DNA of 64,000 nucleotides from UBA5239 sp040391785 (GTDB taxonomy: Bacteria > Verrucomicrobiota > Lentisphaeria > Victivallales > Victivallaceae), in the NCBI GenBank assembly GCA_040391785.1, contig JBEBXH010000007.1, positions 1-64,000 of the forward strand. Reading direction: 5' to 3'. The notes under the pieces are model-generated. The model was given only the letters and a program-made list of their open reading frames with translations. It ran no database searches and was not told the origin of the DNA. Below, in pieces: positions 42,784 through 51,724 of this stretch; within the stretch, counting starts at the first letter, position 1; each line of letters begins with the position of its first letter. The translations under genes were made by a program, and so were the position numbers.

Positions 42784-43543
42784 TCTGCACCTCGGTTTTA
42801 GTATTTATATTCTCACATGATTCCATTGTTTTCTCAAAACTGCCTTTCCAGTTGAGCACAAGAACCGTGACAAAAACCAGTATCAGAATCGCCGCCTGGG
42901 CCAGCTGGATTTTTCCCGGAATCGCCCGCCGCACCGAAACATGGTTCCACGCGAATATACAGTTGACTGCCGTAAGCACCGCGCCGGCAAGCATGACCAG
43001 CCAGCTCCACGGATCCGCCGCCAGTGCAAGCAAAAATACCAGGAAACAGAAGGCCGGAAGCGACCAGAAGGCAATTTCTAATCCCAGCTGAACTTTTGGG
43101 ATTTCCTGATTGAAAGTCAGGCACGAAAATACCGTCTGCATGTACAAAAAGAGAACAAACGGATATACCGCCGGATTGAACAGCAGTTTTTTCGCCAGAA
43201 GCGACACGATCAAAAGCCCAATGACGTACATCAGCAGAAGAATCAGGCTGTTGACGACAATGACGGCGAGACCGATTTTCCACGGTTTGGCCGGCAGGAT
43301 CGCGCGGAAGATATTATTCAGAAAAAATCTCGTATCCTGTGAACTGATTCCCTGAATCATGCCATTAGGCGAAAGAAATGCCGCAAAGAAAATAATCGCC
43401 AACATACCGATCGCAAATGCCGGAGATTGGGCATTATTGCAAAACATGGTTATGGCCCAGAGCGGCCACAGCATGAACAGCCGGACATTCCATGATTTGA
43501 ATACCGCCAACTCCATCTTCATCAACTTGAAAAATTCATTCAT
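42773..43543 (-). CDS. ABC-2-type membrane permease, paralogue 1
   Basis: The start at 43541-43543 gives MNEFFKLMKMELAVFKSWNVR, the same N-terminus as the next permease; the 50 upstream residues of the long ORF are rejected. The 256-residue product has about six membrane segments (for example FAIGMLAIIFFAAFL, IGLAVIVVNSLILLLMYVIG, LAQAAILILVFVTVLVL). It is translated by a 4-bp overlap from the upstream permease. Together they probably form the membrane part of the exporter. Confidence 0.82.
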   Translation of the reverse strand: MNEFFKLMKMELAVFKSWNVRLFMLWPLWAITMFCNNAQSPAFAIGMLAIIFFAAFLSPNGMIQGISSQDTRFFLNNIFRAILPAKPWKIGLAVIVVNSLILLLMYVIGLLIVSLLAKKLLFNPAVYPFVLFLYMQTVFSCLTFNQEIPKVQLGLEIAFWSLPAFCFLVFLLALAADPWSWLVMLAGAVLTAVNCIFAWNHVSVRRAIPGKIQLAQAAILILVFVTVLVLNWKGSFEKTMESCENINTKTEVQNVR

Positions 43544-44337
43544 CGGGCAGCTCCTGTATGTTGTAAAATGCTTTGTATGGCGTGCCCGTTCCAGTTCAAG
43601 GTCGCGATAATCATTACCGTCAGGACCATGATGAGAATCTGGGCCATGACCATTTCCTCCGGCACCGGGCGCTGCTTTGAGGTATGCAGCCAAATATGAA
43701 GGCAGTTGACATAGGTTAATATCCCAGCAATCATCAGCACTGCGCCATTCCAGACACTGTCCGCCACATAAAAGATGACTGTAATCAAAAACAGTATTGC
43801 CAGCGGCGGCAGAATATCGCCTAATTTGAACGTCGGTTTCGAAAAATCACGCACAACAACCAATGCATAATAGTTGCCCCACGCATAACAATAAAAAATG
43901 AATGGATAAAGCACCAGATCAAGCACTGCCGTCCCGCGAAAAGCCAGCGCAATCAGCGTTGCCGCCAGATAAGCCAGCAGCAGCACCAGATTACCGGCGG
44001 TAACCATGGCCAGATATATTTTTTTCGGATCAAGCGGCAGAATCATCCGGAAAGCATTTCCCAAGCCAAACCGCGACGTCGCCTGCGGATAGCTCATAAA
44101 CACTCCATACGGCAGGATTGAAATCGTGTAATACAGAATAGCCATCCCACAATACATTCCCCATATTCCGCCGAGGAGGAAAGACAACAATAAGCCGAGG
44201 TTAAACGTCGAAAATAAAGCGGTATCTCGCGTTAACAATATGATCAGGAAAAAAAGAGGCAGGAAAACCACCCACCAATTACGCCATAAGCGGAATATGC
44301 TCAATTCCATTTTGATCAGTTTGAAAAACTCATTCAT
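43540..44337 (-). CDS. ABC-2-type membrane permease, paralogue 2
   Basis: The start at 44335-44337 (MNEFFKLIKMELSIFRLWRN) overlaps the GntR gene by 8 bp; the ORF extends 52 codons further but that part lies within the regulator gene. The 265-residue product has about six hydrophobic segments (WWVVFLPLFFLIILL, LGLLLSFLLGGIWGMY, VTAGNLVLLLAYLAATLIAL). Its near-identical first 12 residues to the other permease show a tandem duplication. Confidence 0.82.
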   Translation of the reverse strand: MNEFFKLIKMELSIFRLWRNWWVVFLPLFFLIILLTRDTALFSTFNLGLLLSFLLGGIWGMYCGMAILYYTISILPYGVFMSYPQATSRFGLGNAFRMILPLDPKKIYLAMVTAGNLVLLLAYLAATLIALAFRGTAVLDLVLYPFIFYCYAWGNYYALVVVRDFSKPTFKLGDILPPLAILFLITVIFYVADSVWNGAVLMIAGILTYVNCLHIWLHTSKQRPVPEEMVMAQILIMVLTVMIIATLNWNGHAIQSILQHTGAAR

Positions 44338-44710
44338 CAGTATTTTCTCCGTTTTTGAGGGTGTCCTCAAATATTTTGCGAATTTCGGTGGGGGTGAAAT
44401 GGAGACGGCGGGCGGTATCGACGGCTTTGGCGATTTCGCTCTGGACCAGTTGACGCGACACCTGGCGTGCCTCGGCCTGCGACTGCGATACATAGTTCCC
44501 GCCGCCCGGGCGCGACTCCAGCACCCCTTCCTCCTGCATGGCGGTATAGGCCCGCGCCACGGTGTTGGGGTTAACCCGGAGTTCCATGGCCAGTTCCCGT
44601 ACCGACGGCATTTTTTCGCCGGCCTTGTATTTGCCTGCCAATATCTGCCGTTTCATCAGATCCATGATCTGCAGATAAAGCGGCATACTTTCTTCGGCTT
44701 TGAACTTCAT
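44330..44710 (-). CDS. YtrA-subfamily GntR regulator
   Basis: A 126-residue protein with only a winged helix (ESMPLYLQIMDLMKRQILAG, KMPSVRELAMELRVNPNTVARAYTAM, a GVLESRPGGGNYV wing) plus a short helical tail (RRLHFTPTEIRKIFEDTLK). This size and tail define the YtrA subfamily, normally a repressor of a neighbouring ABC exporter and lacking a sugar-sensing domain. It is the first gene of that operon here, and two direct repeats overlap its promoter. Confidence 0.92.
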   Translation of the reverse strand: MKFKAEESMPLYLQIMDLMKRQILAGKYKAGEKMPSVRELAMELRVNPNTVARAYTAMQEEGVLESRPGGGNYVSQSQAEARQVSRQLVQSEIAKAVDTARRLHFTPTEIRKIFEDTLKNGENTDE

Positions 44711-44730
44711 TTTTGCTGATTCCTGAAAAA

Positions 44731-44785
44731 CTGTACTTAGGTCTTGATACAGTTGTACTGTACTGAGTCCTTAATACACTTTCAA
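44731..44785 (-). promoter_or_regulatory. YtrA operon promoter with two 21-bp direct repeats
   Basis: CTGTACTTAGGTCTTGATACA (44731-44751) and CTGTACTGAGTCCTTAATACA (44758-44778) match at 17 of 21 positions, 27 bp apart. On the minus strand TTGAAA (44780-44785) and TACAGT (44757-44762), spacer 17, form a promoter covered by both repeats. They are probable YtrA-type operators (GTACT/ATAC half sites). Confidence 0.65.
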
Positions 44786-44861
44786 GTGCCGGATTGAAAA
44801 TTTTGCGAAAAATTTTATCGAGCAAGACCATCAAAAGTGATTTTTATAAGTGTTCTTTGTA

Positions 44862-44889
44862 TTGAAATTCCGGGTTTTTGCGTTATCTT
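44862..44889 (+). promoter_or_regulatory. Possible promoter of the GHL10-arfB pair
   Basis: TTGAAA (44862-44867) and TATCTT (44884-44889), 16 bp apart, 28 bp before the signal-peptide start. Both boxes are imperfect. Confidence 0.4.
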
Positions 44890-44917
44890 TGATTCATTGA
44901 AAAATGAGATTTTATTG

Positions 44918-46237
44918 ATGAGAAGATTTATACTGTTTTTATGTTTTTTCGGTCTTTGCACAGTGCATGGACAGGTTTCCTATGAATATCTGACTTGTTT
45001 CCGGACCGGTAAGCAGGTGCCCCATGCCGGGACGTTTTCCACGGAAAAAGTGGTCCTGCCTTCGCGGTACCGCCCGGCCACGGTGGAAATGCGCGGCGTG
45101 TGGGTGGCCACGGTCAAGAACCTTGACTTCGCCCAGCACACCACCGCGACAGAGTTCCAGAAAGATTTTCTGGTGTTGCTCGAAAATCTGCGCCGGGCCA
45201 ATTTCAACACCTTGATTTTTCAGGTGCGCCCGACCAATGACGCGTTTTATCCCTCGAAGTTGAATCCGTGGTCGCAGTTCATGACCGGCACCGAGGGCAG
45301 AGCGTTGGGCAATTTCGACCCGCTCAGGTTCATGGTGGAGGAAACCCACAAGCGCGGCATCGAGTTCCATGCCTGGATGAACCCCTACCGCGTGATCAAC
45401 GACACCCCGCTTACCAAGAGCGCTTACCTGAACTCCCTGAGTCCGAAAAATTTCGCCCGCCAGAACCCCGGACTGGTTCTCGATGTCCCGGTCGGCAAAA
45501 ACCGCATGCTGATCCTGAACCCCGGCGAACCGGCGGTGGTCAAATTCATCAGCGAAACCGTCCGCGAGGTAATCACCAATTACGATGTCGACGCGATTCA
45601 TTTCGACGATTATTTCTACCCCTACAACCCGGTCGGCAATGCGGACGCCGCTACGTTTCAGCGCAATAACCCCGGCCGGCTGGCGTTGGATGAGTGGCGC
45701 CGCGCCAACGTCGACAAGGCCATCAAAAGTGTGTCCGACACCATTCGCGCCCACAACAAACGCATCGGCAAGAACGTCCAGTTCGGCATCAGCCCCTTCG
45801 GCATCTGGGCCAACCAGAGCAAACACGCCGCGGGTTCGCTGACCGGCGGTTCGCAGTCGTATTTCTCGCAGTTTGCCGACAGCCGCAAATGGGTCCGCAG
45901 CAACTGGATCGACTATATCATCCCGCAGGTTTACTGGTCGTTCGACCACAACACCGCCGCTTACGGCGCGGTGACCGACTGGTGGGTTTCCAACGTCCGC
46001 GGCACCAATGTCAAGCTGTATATCGGCCACGCCGCCTACAAACTCGGTACCGGCGGAGCCTGGCAGAACCACCTCGAAATTCCCAATCAGCTGCGTTACA
46101 ACTGCAAATACCCGGAAATCCGGGGTTCGTGCTTCTACTCCTACCGGCACATTTTCGCGCCGGAAAACAACATCATGCGCAACAGTATGGTCAAAGTGAC
46201 CACCGAATACTGGAAATACCCGGCGAAAAATCCATGA
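44918..46237 (+). CDS. Secreted GHL10-type glycoside hydrolase (YngK/DUF187-like)
   Basis: The start at 44918 (MRRFILFLCFFGLCTVHG signal peptide) is chosen over 44837. The 439-residue product follows the GHL10 pattern: MRGVWVATVKNLDF, FNTLIFQVRPTNDAFYPS, FHAWMNPYRVIND, LILNPGEPAVVKFI, VDAIHFDDYFYPYNPVG with the catalytic-region Asp pair, NVQFGISPFGIWA, WIDYIIPQVYWSF and LYIGHAAYKLG. Relatives are thought to cleave peptidoglycan glycan strands or other hexosaminides. It overlaps arfB by 4 bp (ATGA), an unusual coupling of an exported enzyme with a ribosome-rescue factor. Confidence 0.9.
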   Translation: MRRFILFLCFFGLCTVHGQVSYEYLTCFRTGKQVPHAGTFSTEKVVLPSRYRPATVEMRGVWVATVKNLDFAQHTTATEFQKDFLVLLENLRRANFNTLIFQVRPTNDAFYPSKLNPWSQFMTGTEGRALGNFDPLRFMVEETHKRGIEFHAWMNPYRVINDTPLTKSAYLNSLSPKNFARQNPGLVLDVPVGKNRMLILNPGEPAVVKFISETVREVITNYDVDAIHFDDYFYPYNPVGNADAATFQRNNPGRLALDEWRRANVDKAIKSVSDTIRAHNKRIGKNVQFGISPFGIWANQSKHAAGSLTGGSQSYFSQFADSRKWVRSNWIDYIIPQVYWSFDHNTAAYGAVTDWWVSNVRGTNVKLYIGHAAYKLGTGGAWQNHLEIPNQLRYNCKYPEIRGSCFYSYRHIFAPENNIMRNSMVKVTTEYWKYPAKNP

Positions 46238-46644
46238 TCATCAACGCCAGAATCAATATCCCGCCCGCCGAACTGCAGGAGGAATTCATCCTCTCTTCCG
46301 GCCCGGGCGGACAGAACGTGAACAAGGTTTCGTCGGCCGTCCGGATCAGTTGGAACATCGCGAACTCCACCGCCGTGCCGGATGACTTGAAAGAGCGCTT
46401 GCTCGAACGCCTGGGCGGCAGGCTGACCACGGACGGCGCGCTTGCCGTCGAGAGCCGTGTTCACCGCAGCCAGCTGTTGAACCGCGAAGAAGCCCGCGAG
46501 CGCCTGGCCGCGATCATCCGCGGCGCCTTGATCGTACCACGCAAGCGCCGTCCGACCAAGCCCACCCGCGCCTCCATCGAAAAGCGCCTCGACAGCAAGA
46601 AAAAGCAGTCCGCCAAGAAATCCCTGCGCGGCAGGCCGGAGTAA
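46234..46644 (+). CDS. arfB: Ribosome-rescue peptidyl-tRNA hydrolase ArfB
   Basis: A 136-residue protein starting at ATG 46234 inside the stop of the GHL10 gene. ILSSGPGGQNVNKVSSAVRI carries the GGQ motif that releases the nascent chain, and the Lys/Arg-rich tail (KRRPTKPTRASIEKRLDSKK) is the segment that enters the empty mRNA channel of stalled ribosomes. The size fits ArfB (YaeJ), not a full release factor. No independent promoter is visible. Confidence 0.93.
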   Translation: MIINARINIPPAELQEEFILSSGPGGQNVNKVSSAVRISWNIANSTAVPDDLKERLLERLGGRLTTDGALAVESRVHRSQLLNREEARERLAAIIRGALIVPRKRRPTKPTRASIEKRLDSKKKQSAKKSLRGRPE

Positions 46645-46673
46645 AATTTCTCGCTTTTGACAGGAACTGCCTA

Positions 46674-46712
46674 TTGACAATATCACCGAAACATTGTATA
46701 ATATTATAACAA
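46674..46712 (+). promoter_or_regulatory. Promoter and operator-like site of the GntR cassette
   Basis: TTGACA (46674-46679) and TATAAT (46697-46702), 17 bp apart, preceded by GCCTA. The 10-bp perfect palindrome ATAATATTAT (46698-46707) with outer TTGT/ACAA (46694-46712) covers the -10 and is a candidate site for the adjacent GntR protein. Confidence 0.75.
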
Positions 46713-46728
46713 GTTTAATGGATGGATC

Positions 46729-47745
46729 ATGAACAAGCAGCATAAATATCATCAGGCAAAACTGAAAATCCTCAATCAGATCAACAGCTACGGTCTGAAA
46801 AAGGGCGATTTGCTGCCGTCTCAGGGCGAGCTGATGAAAGACGCCGAATTCAGCATGATCTGTTTGCGCCGGGCTCTGAATGAATTGGAACAGGACGGCA
46901 TCATCAGCAAGCATCAGGGGAAGCGGGCCTGTCTGGCCAAGGATCTGCATCATCAGCAATTTCACAGTACAATTATTTTTCTGCATATTTACGATAAGTT
47001 TCCGGACCAGAGCCGGGAGTACTATGTGATCAAGGATTATCTGGCCGAACGCGGGATTAATTTGAGCTTCATGGGGATGCGGCGGCCCGAGCTGGATTTG
47101 GCCGAGGCCTGCAAGAACAGTCTTGGAATCCTGCTGATCGGCTGGATCACCAGAGAATGGGTCGATTACCTGAAAATGCTGGAACTTCCGGTCGTGGTTA
47201 TCGGCAGCAATCCTTTCCCGGAACACTTCTCCAGTGTGAACGAGGATTGGAGCGGCGCCTGTAAGCTGGCGTACCGGGGGTTGAGGAAACGGGGCTGCCG
47301 CAAAATCGGCTTGCTCAACGGTTCAAAGGATTACCTGCCGGCTCTGGATATTTACCAGACCTTCAAAGAAGAAGTGCAGAAAAACGGCGAGAAATTCAGC
47401 GACGAACTGGTGGTATGGACCGACCTGAAAAAGACGCCTCAGCCGTACTTTGCCATCCGTGAATTCCTGCAGAAGAAACTGCCGCTGGACGGCCTGATCC
47501 TGGAAACCGGTTCTTATGTGCCGTTTCTGATCGTTTCAAGAGAGTTGCAGCTGGGGAGCGGCTATCAGATTGCCCCGCTGATGTCTTCGCAAACCCAGTT
47601 CGGGGAATTCAAATTTAAAAATCAGCTGGTCATCGGATTTGACAGTTCACTGTACCTGACTGCCGCCAAATTGCTGCTGGCCAGGCTGGAAAACGGAGAC
47701 CGGGAAATCGTGCATATCAATAATGAACCGTTAACGATAAATTAA
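46729..47745 (+). CDS. GntR-family regulator with sugar-binding-like domain
   Basis: A 338-residue protein. The N-terminal helix-turn-helix (YHQAKLKILNQINSYGLKKG, LLPSQGELMKDAEFSMICLRR) lacks the usual LPSER but is GntR-like. The C-terminal domain resembles a periplasmic-binding fold (GILLIGWITREWVDYLKMLE, LRKRGCRKIGLLNGSKDYLP, LDGLILETGSYVPFLIVSRE). It precedes a pseudopilin, a small secreted protein and a DUF4838 protein, which it probably controls. Confidence 0.85.
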   Translation: MNKQHKYHQAKLKILNQINSYGLKKGDLLPSQGELMKDAEFSMICLRRALNELEQDGIISKHQGKRACLAKDLHHQQFHSTIIFLHIYDKFPDQSREYYVIKDYLAERGINLSFMGMRRPELDLAEACKNSLGILLIGWITREWVDYLKMLELPVVVIGSNPFPEHFSSVNEDWSGACKLAYRGLRKRGCRKIGLLNGSKDYLPALDIYQTFKEEVQKNGEKFSDELVVWTDLKKTPQPYFAIREFLQKKLPLDGLILETGSYVPFLIVSRELQLGSGYQIAPLMSSQTQFGEFKFKNQLVIGFDSSLYLTAAKLLLARLENGDREIVHINNEPLTIN

Positions 47746-47759
47746 CCGGAGAAAACGAA

Positions 47760-48431
47760 ATGAAGAAAAATTTTACGCTCATTGAATTGCTGGTTGTGAT
47801 TGCGATTATTGCAATATTGGCCGCAATGCTGCTGCCGGCCCTGAACATGGCAAGGCAACGTGGAATCGCCATCAGCTGTACCAATAACCTCAATGGCATC
47901 GGTAAGCTTTGCAGTTTCTATTTTGACGATTACAGTACCAACCTGCCCAACCGCATGAGATTCGTCAGCGATTACGTGAGCTGGGGAAGTGGTTTGCTGA
48001 ACTTGTACATGCCCGGCAGCTTGAAGTACCGAACCACCTATAACCAGAATCAGAAAAATGCGATGTGTACGGGAACCATATTCGAATGCCGTCAGGCTTC
48101 ACCGTATAATATTTTGCCGCTCTCCGCTGAGACCCCCTCATATACTTACAATTCACTTGCACTTTATTACTGGAACTCCGCTTCGCTGATCTGGGATCCC
48201 AATTATCCTGCGTTTCAATGGAACCAGGCGAAAAATCCTTCCCGAACCTTGTTGTCTGCCGACATCGGTAGCGGCGGAGTTATATCCAACCAGCTGACTT
48301 CCTTCACCCAGGTGGATCGGCGGCACCTCGGTGCGGCTAATTATCTCTTTTTGGACGGCCATGCCGAAGCCATCAAGCCGCCCCCGACAGGGCTTACCAA
48401 TATTACCTTGAACAACAAGAATTTCTATTAA
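47760..48431 (+). CDS. Pseudopilin-like protein (H-X9-DG type)
   Basis: A 223-residue protein with leader MKKNFTLIELLVVIAIIAI and ALNMARQRGIAISCTNNLNG. RRHLGAANYLFLDGH fits H-X9-DG. It starts 14 bp after the GntR stop with CCGGAG upstream. The middle region differs strongly from its siblings, as expected if each pseudopilin is matched to its own cassette. Confidence 0.88.
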   Translation: MKKNFTLIELLVVIAIIAILAAMLLPALNMARQRGIAISCTNNLNGIGKLCSFYFDDYSTNLPNRMRFVSDYVSWGSGLLNLYMPGSLKYRTTYNQNQKNAMCTGTIFECRQASPYNILPLSAETPSYTYNSLALYYWNSASLIWDPNYPAFQWNQAKNPSRTLLSADIGSGGVISNQLTSFTQVDRRHLGAANYLFLDGHAEAIKPPPTGLTNITLNNKNFY

Positions 48432-48459
48432 TTCTGAAAACATGCGGAGTATTACATCC

Positions 48460-49320
48460 ATGCTGAAAATTTGCTGCTTTCTTCTATTGTCCATCACTAT
48501 ATCGGCAATCGGTGGTGAAAACCTGTGGCCGGCCCCGCCCCTGACGCTGAAAGCCAAAGAATCAAAACTTCCGCCCCGCGCCACCGTCGAACCGCGCCAG
48601 CGCTATACCCTCGAATTCAAGGCCAAAAGCGCCGGAGCCAATACCGTTGAAAACAGTCCGGTACTGGATGAAATGATCCGGACCCGATTCCCCAAAACGA
48701 CCCCGCTTCAGGTAGCCGAAGCATTGTTGATTATCAATAACAAGGACAACAAAAACTGCCTGCCGACTTATGTGGAGCGCCAGATTCAAATTTACAGCAG
48801 TGAATGGCAGACCTATAAGCTGGAATTTTACACCCCGGATACCGCCGAATTCCTGAATATCCGTTTCAACAGCGTGGATGGGCTGGAGGTCAAAGACATT
48901 GATTTGCAGAAAGTGGACAATGCCGGGTTCCTCAACGTCAACCCGGATCTCAAGATGAATAAATACTATTTCCCGGGCTACGGCAATCTCCACAAGACCA
49001 TCATTCAGGAAGATGGAAGTCTGGATATTTCCGGCGGCTGGACGGTGTGCGACCCGATCGCCGTGGAACCGGAAGACCGCCTGAAACTGACTGTGGACGG
49101 CGAAGCTCCCGGCATGAGGCTACTGATCCGGACCAATTTCTACCGCGACCCGCCGGAAGAGAAAAATTTCATCAGCCGCAACAAAACCGCTATCGCGATC
49201 AGCGGCCCGCGGAAAAACCTTGAATATGTCGTGGTCGCGCCGGAGGAAAGCCGCTGGCTGCGCCTGAGTTTCAGCACCGGGATCGTCCACGCCGTGAAAG
49301 TTGAAAAAGTAAAGGAATAA
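48460..49320 (+). CDS. Secreted protein of unknown function, beta-sandwich-like
   Basis: The start at ATG 48460 follows GGAG by 10 nt and gives signal peptide MLKICCFLLLSITISAIGG; an in-frame ATG at 48442 adds six residues. The 286-residue product is beta-rich (ATVEPRQRYTLEFKAKSAG, TYKLEFYTPDTAEFLNIRF, WLRLSFSTGIVHAVKVEKV), like paired carbohydrate-binding sandwich domains. No catalytic motif is seen. The next gene starts 2 bp after its stop, so the protein is probably made together with the DUF4838 enzyme. I do not recognise the family. Confidence 0.6.
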   Translation: MLKICCFLLLSITISAIGGENLWPAPPLTLKAKESKLPPRATVEPRQRYTLEFKAKSAGANTVENSPVLDEMIRTRFPKTTPLQVAEALLIINNKDNKNCLPTYVERQIQIYSSEWQTYKLEFYTPDTAEFLNIRFNSVDGLEVKDIDLQKVDNAGFLNVNPDLKMNKYYFPGYGNLHKTIIQEDGSLDISGGWTVCDPIAVEPEDRLKLTVDGEAPGMRLLIRTNFYRDPPEEKNFISRNKTAIAISGPRKNLEYVVVAPEESRWLRLSFSTGIVHAVKVEKVKE

Positions 49321-49322
49321 TC

Positions 49323-51653
49323 ATGAAAAAATTGTTTGCCGTTATCATGATGGCGCTGGTTTCGCTGCCGTTTTACGCTCAGGTGCAACTGGTGAAAAAC
49401 GGGCAGCCGGCAGCGGAAATCATTCTCGCGGAGCAAGCTCCGCGCCCGGCCGTAACCGCCGCCAAAGAGCTTCAGCATGCCGTGAAACTGATTACCGGGG
49501 CCACGTTACCGGTATTGAATGCGCCGCAGGATCCGCAGAAAACTCACATCCATCTGATCTGCGGCGACTCACCGCTGCTGAAAAATTACGCCGCCGACCT
49601 GGATGCGCTGCAAGGCCACGACGGTTACGCGGTACACTCGGCCGGGCGTGAAGTATATCTCTTCGCCTCCGAACCCCGTGGCTTGATCAACGGCGTCAAC
49701 CGGCTGATTTACAAAAATACCGATTTGATCTGGGCGCGCCCCTACCGGGAAGCCGCCGTATACACGCAATCCGCCGACCTGATTCTGAACCAGACCGATT
49801 ATCTGGATATCCCCAAATTCATCATGCGCGGATGGGGTGTAAACTACGGGCGCGCAGCCAATAACGCCGAATACGATATCTGGAATTCCCGGACCAACGT
49901 CAACTTTACCGGCAATTTGAACAACAAGTCTCTCGACCGGCGGCTGGACCAGGGATTCATCATCGAATTCGGCGGCGGCCACAACATGGTGACGCGCTGG
50001 CTGCCGGTAAAAAAATTCGGCGAAACGCATCCGGAATACTACATGCTGCTGGACGGCAAGCGCCGCGTCACTAACGATGCGATCCTTTGCCATACCAACA
50101 AAGATCTGCTGCGCGATTTCACCGCTCACGCGCTCGAAATCATCAAAGACGTACCGCCGTATTACCCCATGATCAATATCATGATCGAGGACACCAACGC
50201 CTCCTGCGAATGCCCCGAGTGCGAAAAGCCGATCAGATTGCCGGACGGCACCATGCTGGACAAGAGCGACGAAGCGTTCCGTTCCACCCAGTTTTTCATC
50301 TTTCTGAATCAGGTGGCGGAGGCGATTTACGCGCAGTATCCGCATCTTCAGATCAAGGCATTCGCCTATTATTTCACGGCCATTCCGCCGAAGGTCGAAC
50401 TCTTCAAAACCATCAATGTCAGCTACTGCCCCTATGTCCGCAACGACAAAGAAACATTCCAGGGCAAAAGCAACGCCAAATGGAAAAAACGCCTCGAAGG
50501 CTGGTGTGCCGTCACGAAAAACGTCATCCTGCGCGAGTATTATTTCTCCGGCGCCGCCTTCCCGCGTCCCCTCGCCAACATCGCGGCGCAAGATTTACGC
50601 TTCGCCCACAAACTCGGGGTTCGGAAACTGTATTCGGAGGCGACCTGGGCCGACGATCCCGCCTATAAAACCGCCGGTACCTTTCCCGAGTCGCAGTTCT
50701 GGGACATGACTGCCCCGGAACACTGGGTATTCAACGAATTGTTCTGGGACCCCGATCAGGACCCCGACCAGCTCCGCGATGAATTCCTGCGCCGGACTTA
50801 CCGCGAGGCGGCCCCCGGCGTACAGAAGTTCTACAAAATCATCCGTGACGCCTGGCTGAACGACTCGACCCCGTCGGTGTTCAACGACAATTACCTGCGC
50901 TCGACCGGCTACTATATCGTCGACAAAAAGTTGCTCGAGCCGTGCCGCCAGGCGCTGGCGGAAGCCGCGGCCGCAGTCAAGGATCCGCGCTCGAAAGAAC
51001 TGCTGGATAAGCTGAGCACCACCTTTGAAAACTGGGTACGGCAGGCTCCGTCCGGCAAGAGCGGCGAACTGGCTATTCCGAAAAGCGAAATCCGCGAATT
51101 TCCAAGCTTCGATTTCGCCGGTGCCGCCTGGGCCAATGCCGCCGTGCTGCCGCCGCTGAAAATTATGGGCAACACCGTCAAAAACGCCGAACCGCCGACC
51201 ACGGTCAAGCTCATCCAGAACGGCCGCGATTTATACCTCGGCTTCTACTGCCACGACCCCAAACCGGAAAGCCTGACCGCGCTCTCGGCGGGCCGCCCGC
51301 ACGATACCTGGACGAAGGGGGATCATATTGAACTGTTTTTTGGCAACACCAAGGACGGTTACTACCACCTGGCCTTTGACTGCAACGCCAACCGGTACGA
51401 CGCGATTATGACCAACAAAGAGTGGAACGCCGACTGGACGGTCAAAACCCTGGTAGTCAAAGACGGCTGGCAAGCCATCGTCAAAATACCCTTTGACGCG
51501 ATCAATTTCAGAGCCGTGCAGGATAACCGGTTGAAGGCACTGTTCTACCGCTGCCGGGTCGCCGACGGCAAACGTGCGGTGCACAGCAGTTGGAACGGCG
51601 GGGTGGTCCATTCGCCGGACTCCTTCGGCGAATTGGTCTTCGCCCACGAGTAA
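49323..51653 (+). CDS. Secreted DUF4838-type protein with CBM9-like C-terminal domain
   Basis: A 776-residue protein with a signal peptide (MKKLFAVIMMALVSLPFYAQ). The N-terminal GH20b/GH67-like domain (AVTAAKELQHAVKLITGATLP, GLINGVNRLIYKNTDLIWARP) is followed by the DUF4838 barrel (NIMIEDTNASCECPECEKPI, LREYYFSGAAFPRPLANIAA, LWDPDQDPDQL-like FWDPDQDPDQLRDEFLRR) and, from about residue 590, a CBM9-like module (WANAAVLPPLKIMG, HIELFFGNTKDGYYHLAFD, SFGELVFAHE). It is the terminal enzyme of the GntR cassette. Predicted substrate class: acidic or xylan-like polysaccharides, by family analogy only. Confidence 0.75.
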   Translation: MKKLFAVIMMALVSLPFYAQVQLVKNGQPAAEIILAEQAPRPAVTAAKELQHAVKLITGATLPVLNAPQDPQKTHIHLICGDSPLLKNYAADLDALQGHDGYAVHSAGREVYLFASEPRGLINGVNRLIYKNTDLIWARPYREAAVYTQSADLILNQTDYLDIPKFIMRGWGVNYGRAANNAEYDIWNSRTNVNFTGNLNNKSLDRRLDQGFIIEFGGGHNMVTRWLPVKKFGETHPEYYMLLDGKRRVTNDAILCHTNKDLLRDFTAHALEIIKDVPPYYPMINIMIEDTNASCECPECEKPIRLPDGTMLDKSDEAFRSTQFFIFLNQVAEAIYAQYPHLQIKAFAYYFTAIPPKVELFKTINVSYCPYVRNDKETFQGKSNAKWKKRLEGWCAVTKNVILREYYFSGAAFPRPLANIAAQDLRFAHKLGVRKLYSEATWADDPAYKTAGTFPESQFWDMTAPEHWVFNELFWDPDQDPDQLRDEFLRRTYREAAPGVQKFYKIIRDAWLNDSTPSVFNDNYLRSTGYYIVDKKLLEPCRQALAEAAAAVKDPRSKELLDKLSTTFENWVRQAPSGKSGELAIPKSEIREFPSFDFAGAAWANAAVLPPLKIMGNTVKNAEPPTTVKLIQNGRDLYLGFYCHDPKPESLTALSAGRPHDTWTKGDHIELFFGNTKDGYYHLAFDCNANRYDAIMTNKEWNADWTVKTLVVKDGWQAIVKIPFDAINFRAVQDNRLKALFYRCRVADGKRAVHSSWNGGVVHSPDSFGELVFAHE

Positions 51654-51670
51654 TTTCTGATGGACATTAT

Positions 51671-51698
51671 TTGATTTTCCTCTATTGTTGGGTATATT
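51671..51698 (+). promoter_or_regulatory. Probable promoter of the M42-holA-CDF genes
   Basis: TTGATT (51671-51676) and TATATT (51693-51698), 16 bp apart, 27 bp before the start codon. Moderate match. Confidence 0.5.
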
Positions 51699-51724
51699 TA
51701 CTTAATCGACAATGAGGTAATATT

